Assembly: GCA_021205485.1 (NCBI GenBank) | Contig: JAJPXK010000172.1 | Span: forward strand, 1 to 18,320 | Direction: 5' to 3' | DNA from: Clostridia bacterium | GTDB taxonomy: Bacteria; Bacillota; Clostridia; Christensenellales; Borkfalkiaceae | Length of the DNA stretch: 18,320 nucleotides | In this document: positions 1 through 8,938 of the stretch, piece by piece | Layout: each line of letters opens with the position of its first letter | How positions within the stretch are numbered: position 1 is the stretch's first letter | Position numbers and translations under genes: made by a program | Notes under the pieces: generated by a model | Told to the model about the DNA's origin: nothing | What the model saw: only the letters and a program-made list of their open reading frames with translations | Database searches by the model: none

Positions 1-1899
1 CCCGTACTTATAATAATTTACATTATAAAGAACAAGTACACCGAGCAGGTGATAACTTCCACATATCTGTGGACCTTAAGCGAAAGATTTTTAAAACGCA
101 AAAATCCTTTAAAGAGGATTACGGGCATTCTGAGCCTTATTCTGCAGATGCTTATCGTAGCCCTTATAGCCTTTTCGGTGGCGCAGCCTACGTTTATTCT
201 GTACGGCGCCGCTAACGACTATATGATTATAATAGACGGCTCCGCCAGCATGAATATCTCAAGCGGAGGCGTTTCAAGGTTAGACAGGGCCATAGATAAG
301 GCCGAAGACATAATAAATTCTTCGGTAGACGGCAGCAGCTACACCATAGTTTTCGCCTCGGATATCACATCCACGCTGTGCGACGGCATTTCCGATAAAA
401 GCAGGGCGCTGAGCTGTCTGGAGCAGATAGATGAGGGATATTGCTCAACCAATTTAACCGACGCCCTCTCTGTGGCGCAGGAAAAATTCACCGAAAATCC
501 CTCTTTAGAGATTTATCTTTACACCGATAAAGACTATGACGGGGCTTCGTCTAACTTCAACCTTATAAACCTTTCGTCGGGCGAGGAAAATTACGCCGTG
601 TCTGACGTAAGTTACGAACTTTCCGATGGGAAACTCAAAGTGACGGGCAGCGCGTGGTCGTACGAGAGCGACGCGAGCTTAACCGTATCTCTGTATATAG
701 ACGGCGGGGCGGAAGCCGCGGCCAGCGAACAGATTTCGGCGGCAAAACTTAACGCCTCGGAATTTTCGTTTGAAAGCGAGACGGTAAGCTTTTCTTATTT
801 TACCGTGGCGATAGAACAGGGCGACAGTCTTCCGTCAGACAACGAATGCACCATATACAGCCTTAAAAGCGACAGCGTTTACAATACGCTTATTGTAACC
901 GACTCGGCGGCGGGCGACAATTCCTTCTTTTTAAACGCCGCCCTTACGTCTTTCGGCGACGTGCAGGTTACAACCGTCTCATTTGAAGAGTACGCCGGCG
1001 AAAGCGGCTACGGCCTGTACATTTTTGACAACTGTACGCCATCGACTTTGCCCTCGGACGGCGCCGTGTGGTTTGTTAACCCTCAGGGCAGCGTAAGCAA
1101 CTCGGGCTTTTATTACCAGAATTCGGTTACGCTTGACTACCACGGCGTAATGGAATTCAGCGGCGAGTCGTCTTCCCGCGTGCAGGCGCTTTTAGAGGGA
1201 ACGGTTCAATCCAATATATATATAAAGAAATACGCGCAGTGCGGCCTGAGCAAGACCTTTTATACCTTGCTCTCTTATAACAGCTCGCCTTTGCTCTTTG
1301 CGGGGACAAACAGCTACGGCAACCGCGAGGTAGTGTTTGCGTTTGACTTCCACGACACGGACTTCGCCCTTTCGCTTGACTATATCCCCCTTATGGCCAA
1401 CCTGTTTAACTACACATTCCCCGAAATTATATCCGAAACGTCGTACTACTGCGGCGATACTATAGAAATCAACGTTCTCGCAAACTGCACGAGCATAAGG
1501 CTGGATACGCCGCTCGGCGGCATTGACTATGTAAGCGATATGTCTTCAGACGTAGCCGAATACACCGTAACCGAGGCGGGAACATACACCATAACGCTTA
1601 TGATAGGCGGGTCGGAACGCAAGGTTTATATCTACGTATCCGTTCCGTTAGAGGAGCGTTACACGGCGCTGAGCGTAGCCGAAGACGGCGGGCTTTACGC
1701 CGCGGGCGACACGGCTTTGACTGTAACGGGGACGGACGGCGAACTTGTTACCGAGACCGTGTTCTTTATAAACGGCGATAAAGAGGACGGCTCCCGCGAC
1801 GGCAGCTACAGCGAGTTATGGCTGTGGATAGCCGCGCTCGCCATACTATTTCTTGCAGATTGGGGGGTATATTGCTATGAGCAGTATCAGCTTAGATAA
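1..1899 (+). CDS. BatA-like vWA-domain membrane protein, 5' truncated by the window edge
   Basis: The frame is open from base 1, so the GTG at 49 is probably internal and 632 codons of a longer gene are visible. The first residues (PVLIIIYII, then KNKYTEQ) read as the end of a first membrane helix and the basic loop of the BatA N-terminal module. A second helix (about visible residues 44-66, ILSLILQMLIVALIAFSV) follows. A vWA domain starts at DGSAS (Asp codon at 235), with a later Thr in STNLTDAL and an Asp in YLYTDKD, so the MIDAS metal site looks complete. The C-terminal half resembles the amidotransferase-like and beta-sandwich parts of BatA relatives (VVFAFDFHDTDF). A last helix is near the end (LWIAALAILFLADWGVY). 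The vWA domain should face outward and bind a protein partner. It overlaps the next gene by 23 nt, implying co-translation. The family call is by motif and layout; the partner is unknown. Confidence 0.8.
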   Translation, partial: PVLIIIYIIKNKYTEQVITSTYLWTLSERFLKRKNPLKRITGILSLILQMLIVALIAFSVAQPTFILYGAANDYMIIIDGSASMNISSGGVSRLDRAIDKAEDIINSSVDGSSYTIVFASDITSTLCDGISDKSRALSCLEQIDEGYCSTNLTDALSVAQEKFTENPSLEIYLYTDKDYDGASSNFNLINLSSGEENYAVSDVSYELSDGKLKVTGSAWSYESDASLTVSLYIDGGAEAAASEQISAAKLNASEFSFESETVSFSYFTVAIEQGDSLPSDNECTIYSLKSDSVYNTLIVTDSAAGDNSFFLNAALTSFGDVQVTTVSFEEYAGESGYGLYIFDNCTPSTLPSDGAVWFVNPQGSVSNSGFYYQNSVTLDYHGVMEFSGESSSRVQALLEGTVQSNIYIKKYAQCGLSKTFYTLLSYNSSPLLFAGTNSYGNREVVFAFDFHDTDFALSLDYIPLMANLFNYTFPEIISETSYYCGDTIEINVLANCTSIRLDTPLGGIDYVSDMSSDVAEYTVTEAGTYTITLMIGGSERKVYIYVSVPLEERYTALSVAEDGGLYAAGDTALTVTGTDGELVTETVFFINGDKEDGSRDGSYSELWLWIAALAILFLADWGVYCYEQYQLR

Positions 1900-4624
1900 C
1901 GCCTGGCTCCTGATTATCGCCGTTCCAATTATAATACTCCTCGCCGTTCCGTTTTTTATAGCCGTCCGCAAGGACAACCGCAACGGCCACAATATAGCCT
2001 CGGGGGTTCTTCACATAGTTCTTGCCGCCATAATAGCTTTCGCGGCGGCGGGCGTCACCATAGAGACTACCCTTACCGAGACAAACGTGTTTGTCGTGGC
2101 CGATATATCGTACTCGGCGAACAGAAACCTCGATTTGATTGACGAATATATAGAGGATATACAGGACAACCTGCCCGATAACTCCAAGATGGGCGTAATA
2201 TGCTTCGGCAAAGACTATACTGTGCTCACGGGCATGGGCGATAAGTTCACTTCTGTAAAGGACGCAGAAAGCGAGGTGGACGTTTCGCAGACAAATATCG
2301 CTAAAGCATTAAAATTCGCGGGCGACTGTTTAGACGACAAAGTAATAAAGCGTATAGTGCTTATAACCGACGCCAAGCAGACGGGCGGCAGCGACGACGA
2401 TGACTTGAAGCAGACGGTGGACGACTTAAAGGCGAGAGACGTGCATATAGACGCCATCTACCTTGACGACAATATATCCGACGACGTGGCCGAGGTACAG
2501 CTTTCGGGCGTGAACGGCAACAGTACGGCCTATAAGGGGCAGGAGAGCTCACTTTCGGTATCGGTGCAGAGCGGCCAGGCGGCCGCGGCTACGGTTACCC
2601 TTAGCCAGACCGACGAAAACGGGCAGGAGACTGTGGTTTCTTCAAAGAGCGTATCTTTAAATTCGGGTACAAACAGCCTTGAATTTGACCTTCCTTCCGA
2701 CAGAGCTTCGGGCGTGTATACCTACACCGCGACGGTGGAGGCGGGCGACGACGCAAACCCCTACAACAACAGCGGTTCGTTTACGCAGGAAGTGGTAGGC
2801 AAGGTAAATATACTGTTTATAACGGGCGGTTCTGATAATCCCGCATGCAAGGAAGACCGCGACAACGCCAAAGAGATTTTCGATTCCAACGAAGACGTTG
2901 ACGTGGATTATTATTACAACAGGACTTCCATTCCCTATTCCGTGACCGATGTCTGCGAGTACGACATTATAGTTCTCGCCGACGTAGACGTAAGCACGCT
3001 GGACAACTACTCTATGTTTATAGACAGCCTTGAAATAGCCGTATCGCAGCTCGGCAAGAGCCTTATAGCCATAGGCGATTTAAACTTGCAGAACAACGGC
3101 GGCGACGAAGCTTTGACCAAGCTTGAGAGCATGCTGCCCGTAAACTACGGCAACACGGCGAGGGACCAGAAGCTTTACACCATAATTATAGACTGCTCTT
3201 ACAGTATGTCTATAAACAGCAAATTCGCGAGCGCCAAGGCGGCGGCCGAGGCCGTTATAGACCTTTTGAACGAGGACGACGCCCTGTATATCGTTAAATT
3301 TTACAGCGAAGTAGACGCCGAGGAGACCAGGCTTTTCACCGAAGTAGGCGACGGTACCGAGGCCAAGGAATTTATAGAAGATCTTACCTATAACCAGGGC
3401 ACGGTAATAAGCGGCGGCCTGAATAACGTGCTCGGGTACGTCCCGGGGTTAGGCTACAGCTCTGCGAGCGTGCTTATTATCACCGACGGCAACAACAGTT
3501 CTTCCGACAACGATGCGACGTATACCGCCGCGCAGACGCTGTACAACGACTATAATATAATTACCTCGGTTATAGACGTAAGCCTTCTGGCTACGGATAA
3601 AGAGAGTTCGCAGGTATTCCTTGACGCTTTGGCGACTTACGGCGGCGGCGAACACTACACATACAACAAGGGCGACCCGAGCAACAGCGATTTAAGCGGC
3701 ATACTCAACCAGATTTCTAACGAGTTAGGCGAAACGGTGGTAGAGGGCAGCAGCCATTACACCGTAAACGTAAGCTATAAAAACTACAACGATTCGGTAT
3801 TGGACGGCGTTAAAAACGGGGGGTATGTAGACAGTTACAAGCTTGAATATATCACGGGCTTTGTGGTAAGTTCGGCCAAGGCCAGCGCCACCACCATACT
3901 CACAACAAGTTATACAAGCGAAGGTTCGTCAAGGGCGACGACCGTGCCCGTATATTCCTACTGGAACTACGGCAACGGCAGCTCGGCGTCGTTTACAAGC
4001 AATATGACAACCTCCTGGGCGTCGCAGTGGATTTCTTCGGGCGTATTGAATACGTTTATTTCCGACGCGGTAACATCGTCTACCCCCGACGAGCGGGTAG
4101 AAACGCCCTATACGGTGACTATAAACGAGGGTAGCGACAGCTATTCTGTAGAAATTACCCCCGTAGAGGTTAAATCGGGGGCCACGGTAAACGCGTACCT
4201 CACCAAATCGGACGGTACTCAGCAGGTTCTGACGGTGGTATTCGACTCAACCTCTTACGTAACGTCGTTCAGCGTGGACGAAGCGGACACATACACGCTT
4301 ACGGTAGAGTATGAGTATAAAGACGCTTTGGTAAGCAGCGACTATTACGTTGACGTGGCGTACCTTTCGGAATACGACAGCTTTACTTTGTACGAAGCTT
4401 CCCTTTTGTATAAGGTTATAGGCTCGGACGGCACCGTAAGCGAAGACGGGGCGTTCAAAATAGAAAACGACGAAAGCGAAGTGGATAAGAGCGAGCTTAG
4501 CCTTACCATACCTTTGCTGGTTGCGGCGGTTGTGCTGTTCGTGGCAGATATAGTCATCCGAAAGCTTAAATGGAACGACATTGTAAGTCTGTTTAAAAAG
4601 GTCGGCAAGGAGCGTAAAACATGA
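1877..4624 (+). CDS. Membrane protein with two vWA domains and a split glutamine-amidotransferase-like domain
   Basis: The ATG at 1877 is preferred over an in-frame TTG at 1853 because a run of six G lies 9 nt before it; this gives 915 aa. Two helices open the protein (about residues 8-30 and 44-64). vWA domain 1 has DISYS (D76), T139 and ITD (D165). A CARDB-like beta region follows (about 215-305), then a Rossmann-like stretch beginning VNILFITGG. vWA domain 2 has DCSYS (D439), GTVISGG (T509) and ITDGN (D537). After it, WNYGNGSSASFTSNMT looks like the returning half of the amidotransferase-like fold, so vWA2 appears inserted in it, as in known vWA/GATase membrane proteins. A beta domain and one helix (about 875-893) end the protein. 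The amidotransferase part is probably non-catalytic. The stop overlaps the next ATG (ATGA). Likely role: outward-facing scaffold or regulator with the upstream vWA protein. Confidence 0.82.
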   Translation: MSSISLDNAWLLIIAVPIIILLAVPFFIAVRKDNRNGHNIASGVLHIVLAAIIAFAAAGVTIETTLTETNVFVVADISYSANRNLDLIDEYIEDIQDNLPDNSKMGVICFGKDYTVLTGMGDKFTSVKDAESEVDVSQTNIAKALKFAGDCLDDKVIKRIVLITDAKQTGGSDDDDLKQTVDDLKARDVHIDAIYLDDNISDDVAEVQLSGVNGNSTAYKGQESSLSVSVQSGQAAAATVTLSQTDENGQETVVSSKSVSLNSGTNSLEFDLPSDRASGVYTYTATVEAGDDANPYNNSGSFTQEVVGKVNILFITGGSDNPACKEDRDNAKEIFDSNEDVDVDYYYNRTSIPYSVTDVCEYDIIVLADVDVSTLDNYSMFIDSLEIAVSQLGKSLIAIGDLNLQNNGGDEALTKLESMLPVNYGNTARDQKLYTIIIDCSYSMSINSKFASAKAAAEAVIDLLNEDDALYIVKFYSEVDAEETRLFTEVGDGTEAKEFIEDLTYNQGTVISGGLNNVLGYVPGLGYSSASVLIITDGNNSSSDNDATYTAAQTLYNDYNIITSVIDVSLLATDKESSQVFLDALATYGGGEHYTYNKGDPSNSDLSGILNQISNELGETVVEGSSHYTVNVSYKNYNDSVLDGVKNGGYVDSYKLEYITGFVVSSAKASATTILTTSYTSEGSSRATTVPVYSYWNYGNGSSASFTSNMTTSWASQWISSGVLNTFISDAVTSSTPDERVETPYTVTINEGSDSYSVEITPVEVKSGATVNAYLTKSDGTQQVLTVVFDSTSYVTSFSVDEADTYTLTVEYEYKDALVSSDYYVDVAYLSEYDSFTLYEASLLYKVIGSDGTVSEDGAFKIENDESEVDKSELSLTIPLLVAAVVLFVADIVIRKLKWNDIVSLFKKVGKERKT

Positions 4625-6015
4625 AAAAGTTCTTTATGTTAATCGCAACGCTTATCCTTACGATGTGTATATTTTTAAGCGGATGCGGCGTTATATCGCA
4701 GAAGATAGATTCGGGTACAAGTTCGGGAAGTTCCTCTTCGGGGAGTTCTTCCCCGGGTTCGGAAGGGATTTCTTCCGACGCGTACACCGTAACTTTGGTA
4801 TTGCCCGACGGAGTTAGTTCTATGCCCGATTTAACGGGCATACAGGCCAAATGGACAAGCTCTACAAGCGTATACACGGCCGACTTTGATTCAAGCGGGT
4901 TCGCCTATTGCGAAGGATTGGACGGCGCATATGACGTAACTATTTCGGGCTATATAGACGGATATTCCTACAACCCTAACATCTACGATACGTCTTCGGG
5001 CAAAGATGTAAACATACAGCTTATCGCTTTGCAGGATTTCCACGGCGAAGACGGCTCCAGCGCCAAAGACGAGGGGCTGGCGTACGCCTACGAAGAGGGC
5101 GTATACCGCATAGAGTTTACCAAGGCAAATCAAAGGTTTCACTTTTTGTTTGCGCCTAATATAACAACCACCGGCTACACCTATTCTGTAGAGACGTACG
5201 CCGACACTATAGAAAACGAAATTAATCCTACATTATACCTGTACCTTAAATCTACAAGGGAAATTATGGGCGGCAATTCGAGTACCATAACGGGCGGTTC
5301 AGATTATAACGGTTCATACACGAAAAATGTGTATTACGAGCAGGATATGTCTGACTACACATCGTCGTCAAGCAACCCGTATATATACGTCTTCGGCATA
5401 AAATCAACAAACAGCGAGTACCCTAAGTACCTCGATATCTGCATAACGAAGGAGGGTGTGTACTCTGACGATGACTACTGGGAGAGCGTAGGCGGCAAGT
5501 ATACCGCCGCCGAGACCGAGGATTACAACTCCGATTACGCGGCGCCTACGGGCGCGATAACGTGGATATCCGATCTGGTATCCGATTCAAGCTACGCGCA
5601 TCAGTACGACTTCTCTTATCTGGAGACCTACTACGATTCAACCACCAAATACTGGTACCTTGATTGGAACGGCGAAAGATATCTCATATTTGTAGAGCTT
5701 AAATCCTGCCATTACCCTTATACGGGCGAGGAAGGTTACTCCAGGACGATATATAACTTTTATTCTATATCGTCGCTGTGCGGAAGCACGGGCGTTTATT
5801 ACACAAGTGTTATAACAGATTATCTGACTACGGCGACTACAGAGGGGTACCACCCCGTAACGCCTCAGCTTCAGACGTTCCTGTACGATTTCAGCGCGGG
5901 CAACCTGTTCTTTGATAACACGGGCTACGGCAGCATGGAAAATTTAGGCTTTACGTCAAACGACTCTAACCAGTGGCTGTTCGCCTGCGGCATATACCTT
6001 AGCGACCCTGTGTAA
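4621..6015 (+). CDS. Lipoprotein of unknown function, coupled to the vWA genes
   Basis: This 464-aa protein has a lipoprotein signal: MKK, a hydrophobic stretch, then lipobox LSGC with acylated Cys22. A Ser/Gly-rich linker (about residues 31-54) spaces the folded part from the membrane. Residues 59-140 (YTVTLVLPDGV to VNIQLIAL) look like a small beta-sandwich of the carboxypeptidase-regulatory or Cna-B kind. The rest is rich in Tyr, Ser, Thr and Asp with many short beta-type strands, and I recognise no catalytic motif. The start is fixed by the ATGA overlap with the preceding vWA gene, so it is translationally coupled. Context suggests it is an outer-face partner of the two vWA proteins. Function is not known; a ligand-binding or adhesive surface role is inference only. 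Confidence 0.8.
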   Translation: MKKFFMLIATLILTMCIFLSGCGVISQKIDSGTSSGSSSSGSSSPGSEGISSDAYTVTLVLPDGVSSMPDLTGIQAKWTSSTSVYTADFDSSGFAYCEGLDGAYDVTISGYIDGYSYNPNIYDTSSGKDVNIQLIALQDFHGEDGSSAKDEGLAYAYEEGVYRIEFTKANQRFHFLFAPNITTTGYTYSVETYADTIENEINPTLYLYLKSTREIMGGNSSTITGGSDYNGSYTKNVYYEQDMSDYTSSSSNPYIYVFGIKSTNSEYPKYLDICITKEGVYSDDDYWESVGGKYTAAETEDYNSDYAAPTGAITWISDLVSDSSYAHQYDFSYLETYYDSTTKYWYLDWNGERYLIFVELKSCHYPYTGEEGYSRTIYNFYSISSLCGSTGVYYTSVITDYLTTATTEGYHPVTPQLQTFLYDFSAGNLFFDNTGYGSMENLGFTSNDSNQWLFACGIYLSDPV

Positions 6016-6058
6016 ATGAGAGCGGATGATATCTGAAGCCTCGAACCACTTGGTTTTC

Positions 6059-6100
6059 CGCGAGTTCTCGCGAGATTGCCACGCTACGCTCGCAATGACG
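6059..6100 (-). repeat. Palindromic intergenic repeat, copy 1 (reverse orientation)
   Basis: Read on the minus strand, this is a TCATTGCGAG...GGCAATCT module followed by the hairpin CGCGAG-AA-CTCGCG (plus-strand arms 6059-6064 and 6067-6072). The same layout occurs on the plus strand at 17982-18031. I recall similar short repeats from intergenic DNA of many bacteria, including gut Clostridia. It lies just after the lipoprotein stop at 6015 and could fold in the transcript between the two lipoprotein genes. Confidence 0.6.
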
Positions 6101-6127
6101 GGGTGAGCTATCGCATTGCACCCTTGC

Positions 6128-6199
6128 CTTCCTCTTGAGGAGAAGCCTTAATATCACAATAGCCTCCCCTAATAGGGGAGCCTTGAACAGGGGAGCCTT
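6128..6199 (+). repeat. AGGGGAGCC-type intergenic repeat with hairpins
   Basis: The interval holds CCTC-TT-GAGG (6131-6140), a 7-bp hairpin CTCCCCT-AAT-AGGGGAG (6164-6180), and the direct repeat AGGGGAGCCTT at 6174-6184 and 6189-6199, period 15. The 13-mer TAATAGGGGAGCC (6170-6182) recurs exactly at 18102-18114. No T-tract follows, so it is probably not a good terminator. The rest of the 6016-6237 gap holds only the neighbouring repeat and the ribosome binding site of the next gene. Confidence 0.55.
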
Positions 6200-6237
6200 A
6201 AAAGGGAAACGGAATAAGAAAAAAGAGGTAATAATCT

Positions 6238-8727
6238 ATGAAAAAGATTTTCTCAAAAGTAATAATGGCGGCGCTGGCCGTAGCGCTTATCGCGGCGCCT
6301 GCGTCGGGCTGCGACAGTCACGAACACAGCGTATCCTCGTGGACAATCACACAGGAGGCCACGTGTACAACCGAGGGCGTACGCGAGGGTGTCTGCACCA
6401 TCTGCTACGATACGGTTACCGAGGCCATACCTATAGACCCCGATAACCACTCTTACGGCGAATGGTCGGTCGCTGCCCCTACTTCAACCAAGGTAGGCAC
6501 GGCGGTAATAACCTGCGAGGCGTGCGGGCATACAGAAATTGTCACCCTTCCCCCGTTTACGTATGTAACGACGGCCAACGGCGATTATAACGCCGCCTAC
6601 GCCGATATATACGGCGATTACATCAATTATACTGCTGCCGCAAAGACTCGCCCCGCGGTAAACGCCAGCGGCAAACTCACTTATACCGTCACCTATACAT
6701 ACCCTCACGAGCTCGGCGATATTGTCTTTGACGTAGAGGTAGAGGTAGGCTCTGACGGCATACAGTCGGTAACCGACGCCGTAAGCATAGCCACCGCGGC
6801 GGAGTGCCACGACCTTATCCGTTCGGCAACGGGCGTCAGGGGCGACAGAAAGGTAGATAGCGGCGTTATAACCGATGAAATGATTGAGTCATTGGCAACG
6901 GTTTCCGATGATAATATGTACGCCAATGCGTTCAGCTACGAAATGTACAAAGAATATACGCATATTTTGGCAAACGACGGCACAGAGTTCTGGCTCGGCC
7001 TTGACGACGGCGAAATTTACGGCTATTCAAAGGATTCGTACAACAACTTCAATATATTGAGCGTGCAGAATTACTTCTACGGCTTCAGATATTACTCAGC
7101 CTATACAGATACGTTAGGCTACTACTACGGCACTGAAAACTTCCTCGCGGGGCTGTACGCCTACGCCAGGGAAAATCATAACGGCGACTTTACCGAAAGC
7201 GTAAATTCCGACGGGTCGTACTCCTTCTCGTTCGGCTCGTATACGGTATACAGCGGCGGTACGAACGGCGCGTTGTTCTCTAAGATAGAGGTGACGTTTA
7301 CCTTATCCGACTCCTTTACAGTAGAGACGCTGGATTACTATTCGGTGACGTACGCAAACGACAGCTCGTCTTACGATAGCAGTACGGGCGAATGGAACTC
7401 CGACGCGACGTTTAAGTTTGACGACAACGGCAACGCATACGTTGTAAACGGCAACGGAACCAAGTACCTGGAATCGTATACGGTAACGCAGACATTGCGC
7501 CAGGCCGGCGAGACGGAATTAGCTTGCCCGTACGGGGTTGACACCCGTTTCTACGATGACTTTGACGTGACTTACAACGGCGAAGTTATAAACGAAGATA
7601 CCTCTATATCCCTTGTCGCGGGCACGACCTCGGGCTTTGTATTCTCCGTTACAAACTTCACCCCCGACGGTATAATAGGCGATACTTTAACCTTCTATTA
7701 TAAAAAGTACGACTCTGAGGGCGACTACGAGTACGTTGAAATTGACTACGGAACCGAAGCTACCGAAAAGATAATGATCTATATGAACGACAGCAACCAG
7801 TTCCGCATAAAGAGCAACATAACGGGCGAGCTTACCTTTGCCGTATGCTCTGCAAAGGTTACAAAAGAGTTTACTATAAACTTTACTTCGGCTACGCCTA
7901 GCGAGCTGTTCCCGACGGTATATAACTACTACAACAACAACGGCAGCGAAACTTACGTAAACAGCACCCCTACAGAAAGTCACGAAAATACTGCAACCGT
8001 TTACGCGGGCCAGCCTGTATACTATAAGGCGTCGCTGAGCGCTTCGGAAGCGGGCAGCAGGACAGAAAGCTTTACAACCAAGGTCACCGATGCCGAAGGC
8101 AAAGCTGTGGATTCAAGCCTGTATTCGATATCCGACGCTATATCGCTCGATACCTCAACAGAGGAGGGCGTCTCCGTTTCGTCGTTTACAGCCTACAAGA
8201 CGGGCACATACGTGCTTACGCTGACTTCAACAGAATCTTCTTCGGTAACGTGTAAAATTACGGTTACGGTAACCGAGATACCCGATATATCTCAGATTTT
8301 AAGCGGTACGTACAGCGGAACGTTCGCCTTGAGCAAATATGATGTTACGGTTACGTTCGGCGAAATAACGACTACCGAAATAAATTACACCATAACTGAC
8401 GACGAGGGCGTGACAAATACCTACACGGCGACAAAGCACACCGTAACGGCGACGGTAACCTGCAAAGGCACAATGGAAGTAGAGTGTGTCTTCTACACCG
8501 ACGAAGACGGTACGATAATAAGCTACGCCATAACGAGCAACGTCTACGCTGAAATTACGGGCGCTGTAAATATGATAGAGTCTGAAACTCTGAATATAGA
8601 CAGCCTTGAAGAGGATGAACAGGACTTCTACAACTTTGTAATATCTTTAAACGAGGCGTTTGACCTTACGATAAAAAATATTTACGACGGCGAGGCCGAC
8701 ACGTTGATATTGAGGCAGTCAAACTGA
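6238..8727 (+). CDS. Large lipoprotein with N-terminal Cys/His repeats, function unknown
   Basis: The ATG follows AAAGAGGT with 8-nt spacing. The 829-aa product has a lipoprotein signal with lipobox ASGC (Cys25). Residues 28-105 form two short repeats of the type common in clostridial surface proteins (TCTTEG..., VCTICYDTV..., NHSYGEW..., ITCEACGHTE). H28, H30, C43, C53, C56, H71, C93, C96 and H98 are placed as in zinc-ribbon-like units. The remainder is Tyr/Thr/Ser/Asp-rich. Around residues 600-680 it looks Ig-like (FTTKVTDAEG, GTYVLTLTSTESSS). The final 130 residues (LSGTYSGTFALSKYDVTVTFG onward) look like a small beta-barrel. No enzyme motif is visible. It is on the strand of the vWA cluster but 222 bp away, with a strong terminator after its stop, so co-transcription is possible but unproven. 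Confidence 0.78.
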   Translation: MKKIFSKVIMAALAVALIAAPASGCDSHEHSVSSWTITQEATCTTEGVREGVCTICYDTVTEAIPIDPDNHSYGEWSVAAPTSTKVGTAVITCEACGHTEIVTLPPFTYVTTANGDYNAAYADIYGDYINYTAAAKTRPAVNASGKLTYTVTYTYPHELGDIVFDVEVEVGSDGIQSVTDAVSIATAAECHDLIRSATGVRGDRKVDSGVITDEMIESLATVSDDNMYANAFSYEMYKEYTHILANDGTEFWLGLDDGEIYGYSKDSYNNFNILSVQNYFYGFRYYSAYTDTLGYYYGTENFLAGLYAYARENHNGDFTESVNSDGSYSFSFGSYTVYSGGTNGALFSKIEVTFTLSDSFTVETLDYYSVTYANDSSSYDSSTGEWNSDATFKFDDNGNAYVVNGNGTKYLESYTVTQTLRQAGETELACPYGVDTRFYDDFDVTYNGEVINEDTSISLVAGTTSGFVFSVTNFTPDGIIGDTLTFYYKKYDSEGDYEYVEIDYGTEATEKIMIYMNDSNQFRIKSNITGELTFAVCSAKVTKEFTINFTSATPSELFPTVYNYYNNNGSETYVNSTPTESHENTATVYAGQPVYYKASLSASEAGSRTESFTTKVTDAEGKAVDSSLYSISDAISLDTSTEEGVSVSSFTAYKTGTYVLTLTSTESSSVTCKITVTVTEIPDISQILSGTYSGTFALSKYDVTVTFGEITTTEINYTITDDEGVTNTYTATKHTVTATVTCKGTMEVECVFYTDEDGTIISYAITSNVYAEITGAVNMIESETLNIDSLEEDEQDFYNFVISLNEAFDLTIKNIYDGEADTLILRQSN

Positions 8728-8740
8728 AAACAATATAAAT

Positions 8741-8788
8741 AACCGAACGGACAGAGCTTTTCAGCTCTGCCCGTTCGGTTTTCTTTAC
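8741..8788 (+). terminator. Strong intrinsic terminator of the surface-protein block
   Basis: AACCGAACGG (8741-8750) pairs with CCGTTCGGTT (8771-8780) and CAGAGCT (8752-8758) with AGCTCTG (8763-8769), with one A/C mismatch and loop TTTC. This gives a 17-bp stem 13 nt after the stop. TTTTCTTTACTT follows. Confidence 0.9.
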
Positions 8789-8938
8789 TTATTTTCTATT
8801 CCATATTTTCATTTTAAAACAGCAAACTTAAATAAAGCTTAAAAATAATTTATTTAAGATAATTTTACAGGGTAAAAGCGCCGCACACTCCGTGTGCGAC
8901 GCTTTTAACAAAAGGGAATAGAATATGTATAAGTAAAG
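8783..8938. other. Nested inverted-repeat element (three-way-junction-like)
   Basis: The outer arms CTTTACTTAT (8783-8792) and TTCTATTCC (8794-8802) pair with ATAAGTAAAG (8929-8938) and GGAATAGAA (8915-8923): 19 bp around a 1x5 internal loop. Inside are two further stems. One is AT-rich: CTTAAATAAA (8827-8836) with TTTATTTAAG (8849-8858). The other is GC-rich: TAAAAGCG (8873-8880) plus CGCACAC (8882-8888) with GTGTGCG (8892-8898) plus CGCTTTTA (8900-8907), loop TCC. No convincing ORF covers it. It could be a structured RNA, a small inverted-repeat mobile element, or terminators that pair by chance; the GC-rich hairpin alone could act as a bidirectional terminator. Confidence 0.5.

Noticed and set aside
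49..51. GTG as the start of the first gene
   Set aside because: The frame is open to base 1 and the upstream residues fit the end of a BatA-type first membrane helix, so the gene is cut by the window instead.
2361..2552. Arg/Pro-rich minus-strand ORF inside the dual-vWA gene
   Set aside because: Composition is that of a reverse-frame shadow, and the plus frame has clear vWA motifs throughout.
6059..6199. CRISPR array
   Set aside because: The repeats are short palindromes and one 11-bp direct repeat with 15-bp period; there are no regular spacers and no cas genes.
6135..6446. A 103-aa ORF across the repeats and the lipoprotein start
   Set aside because: It covers repeat DNA, then runs in another frame of the lipoprotein gene; an out-of-frame shadow.
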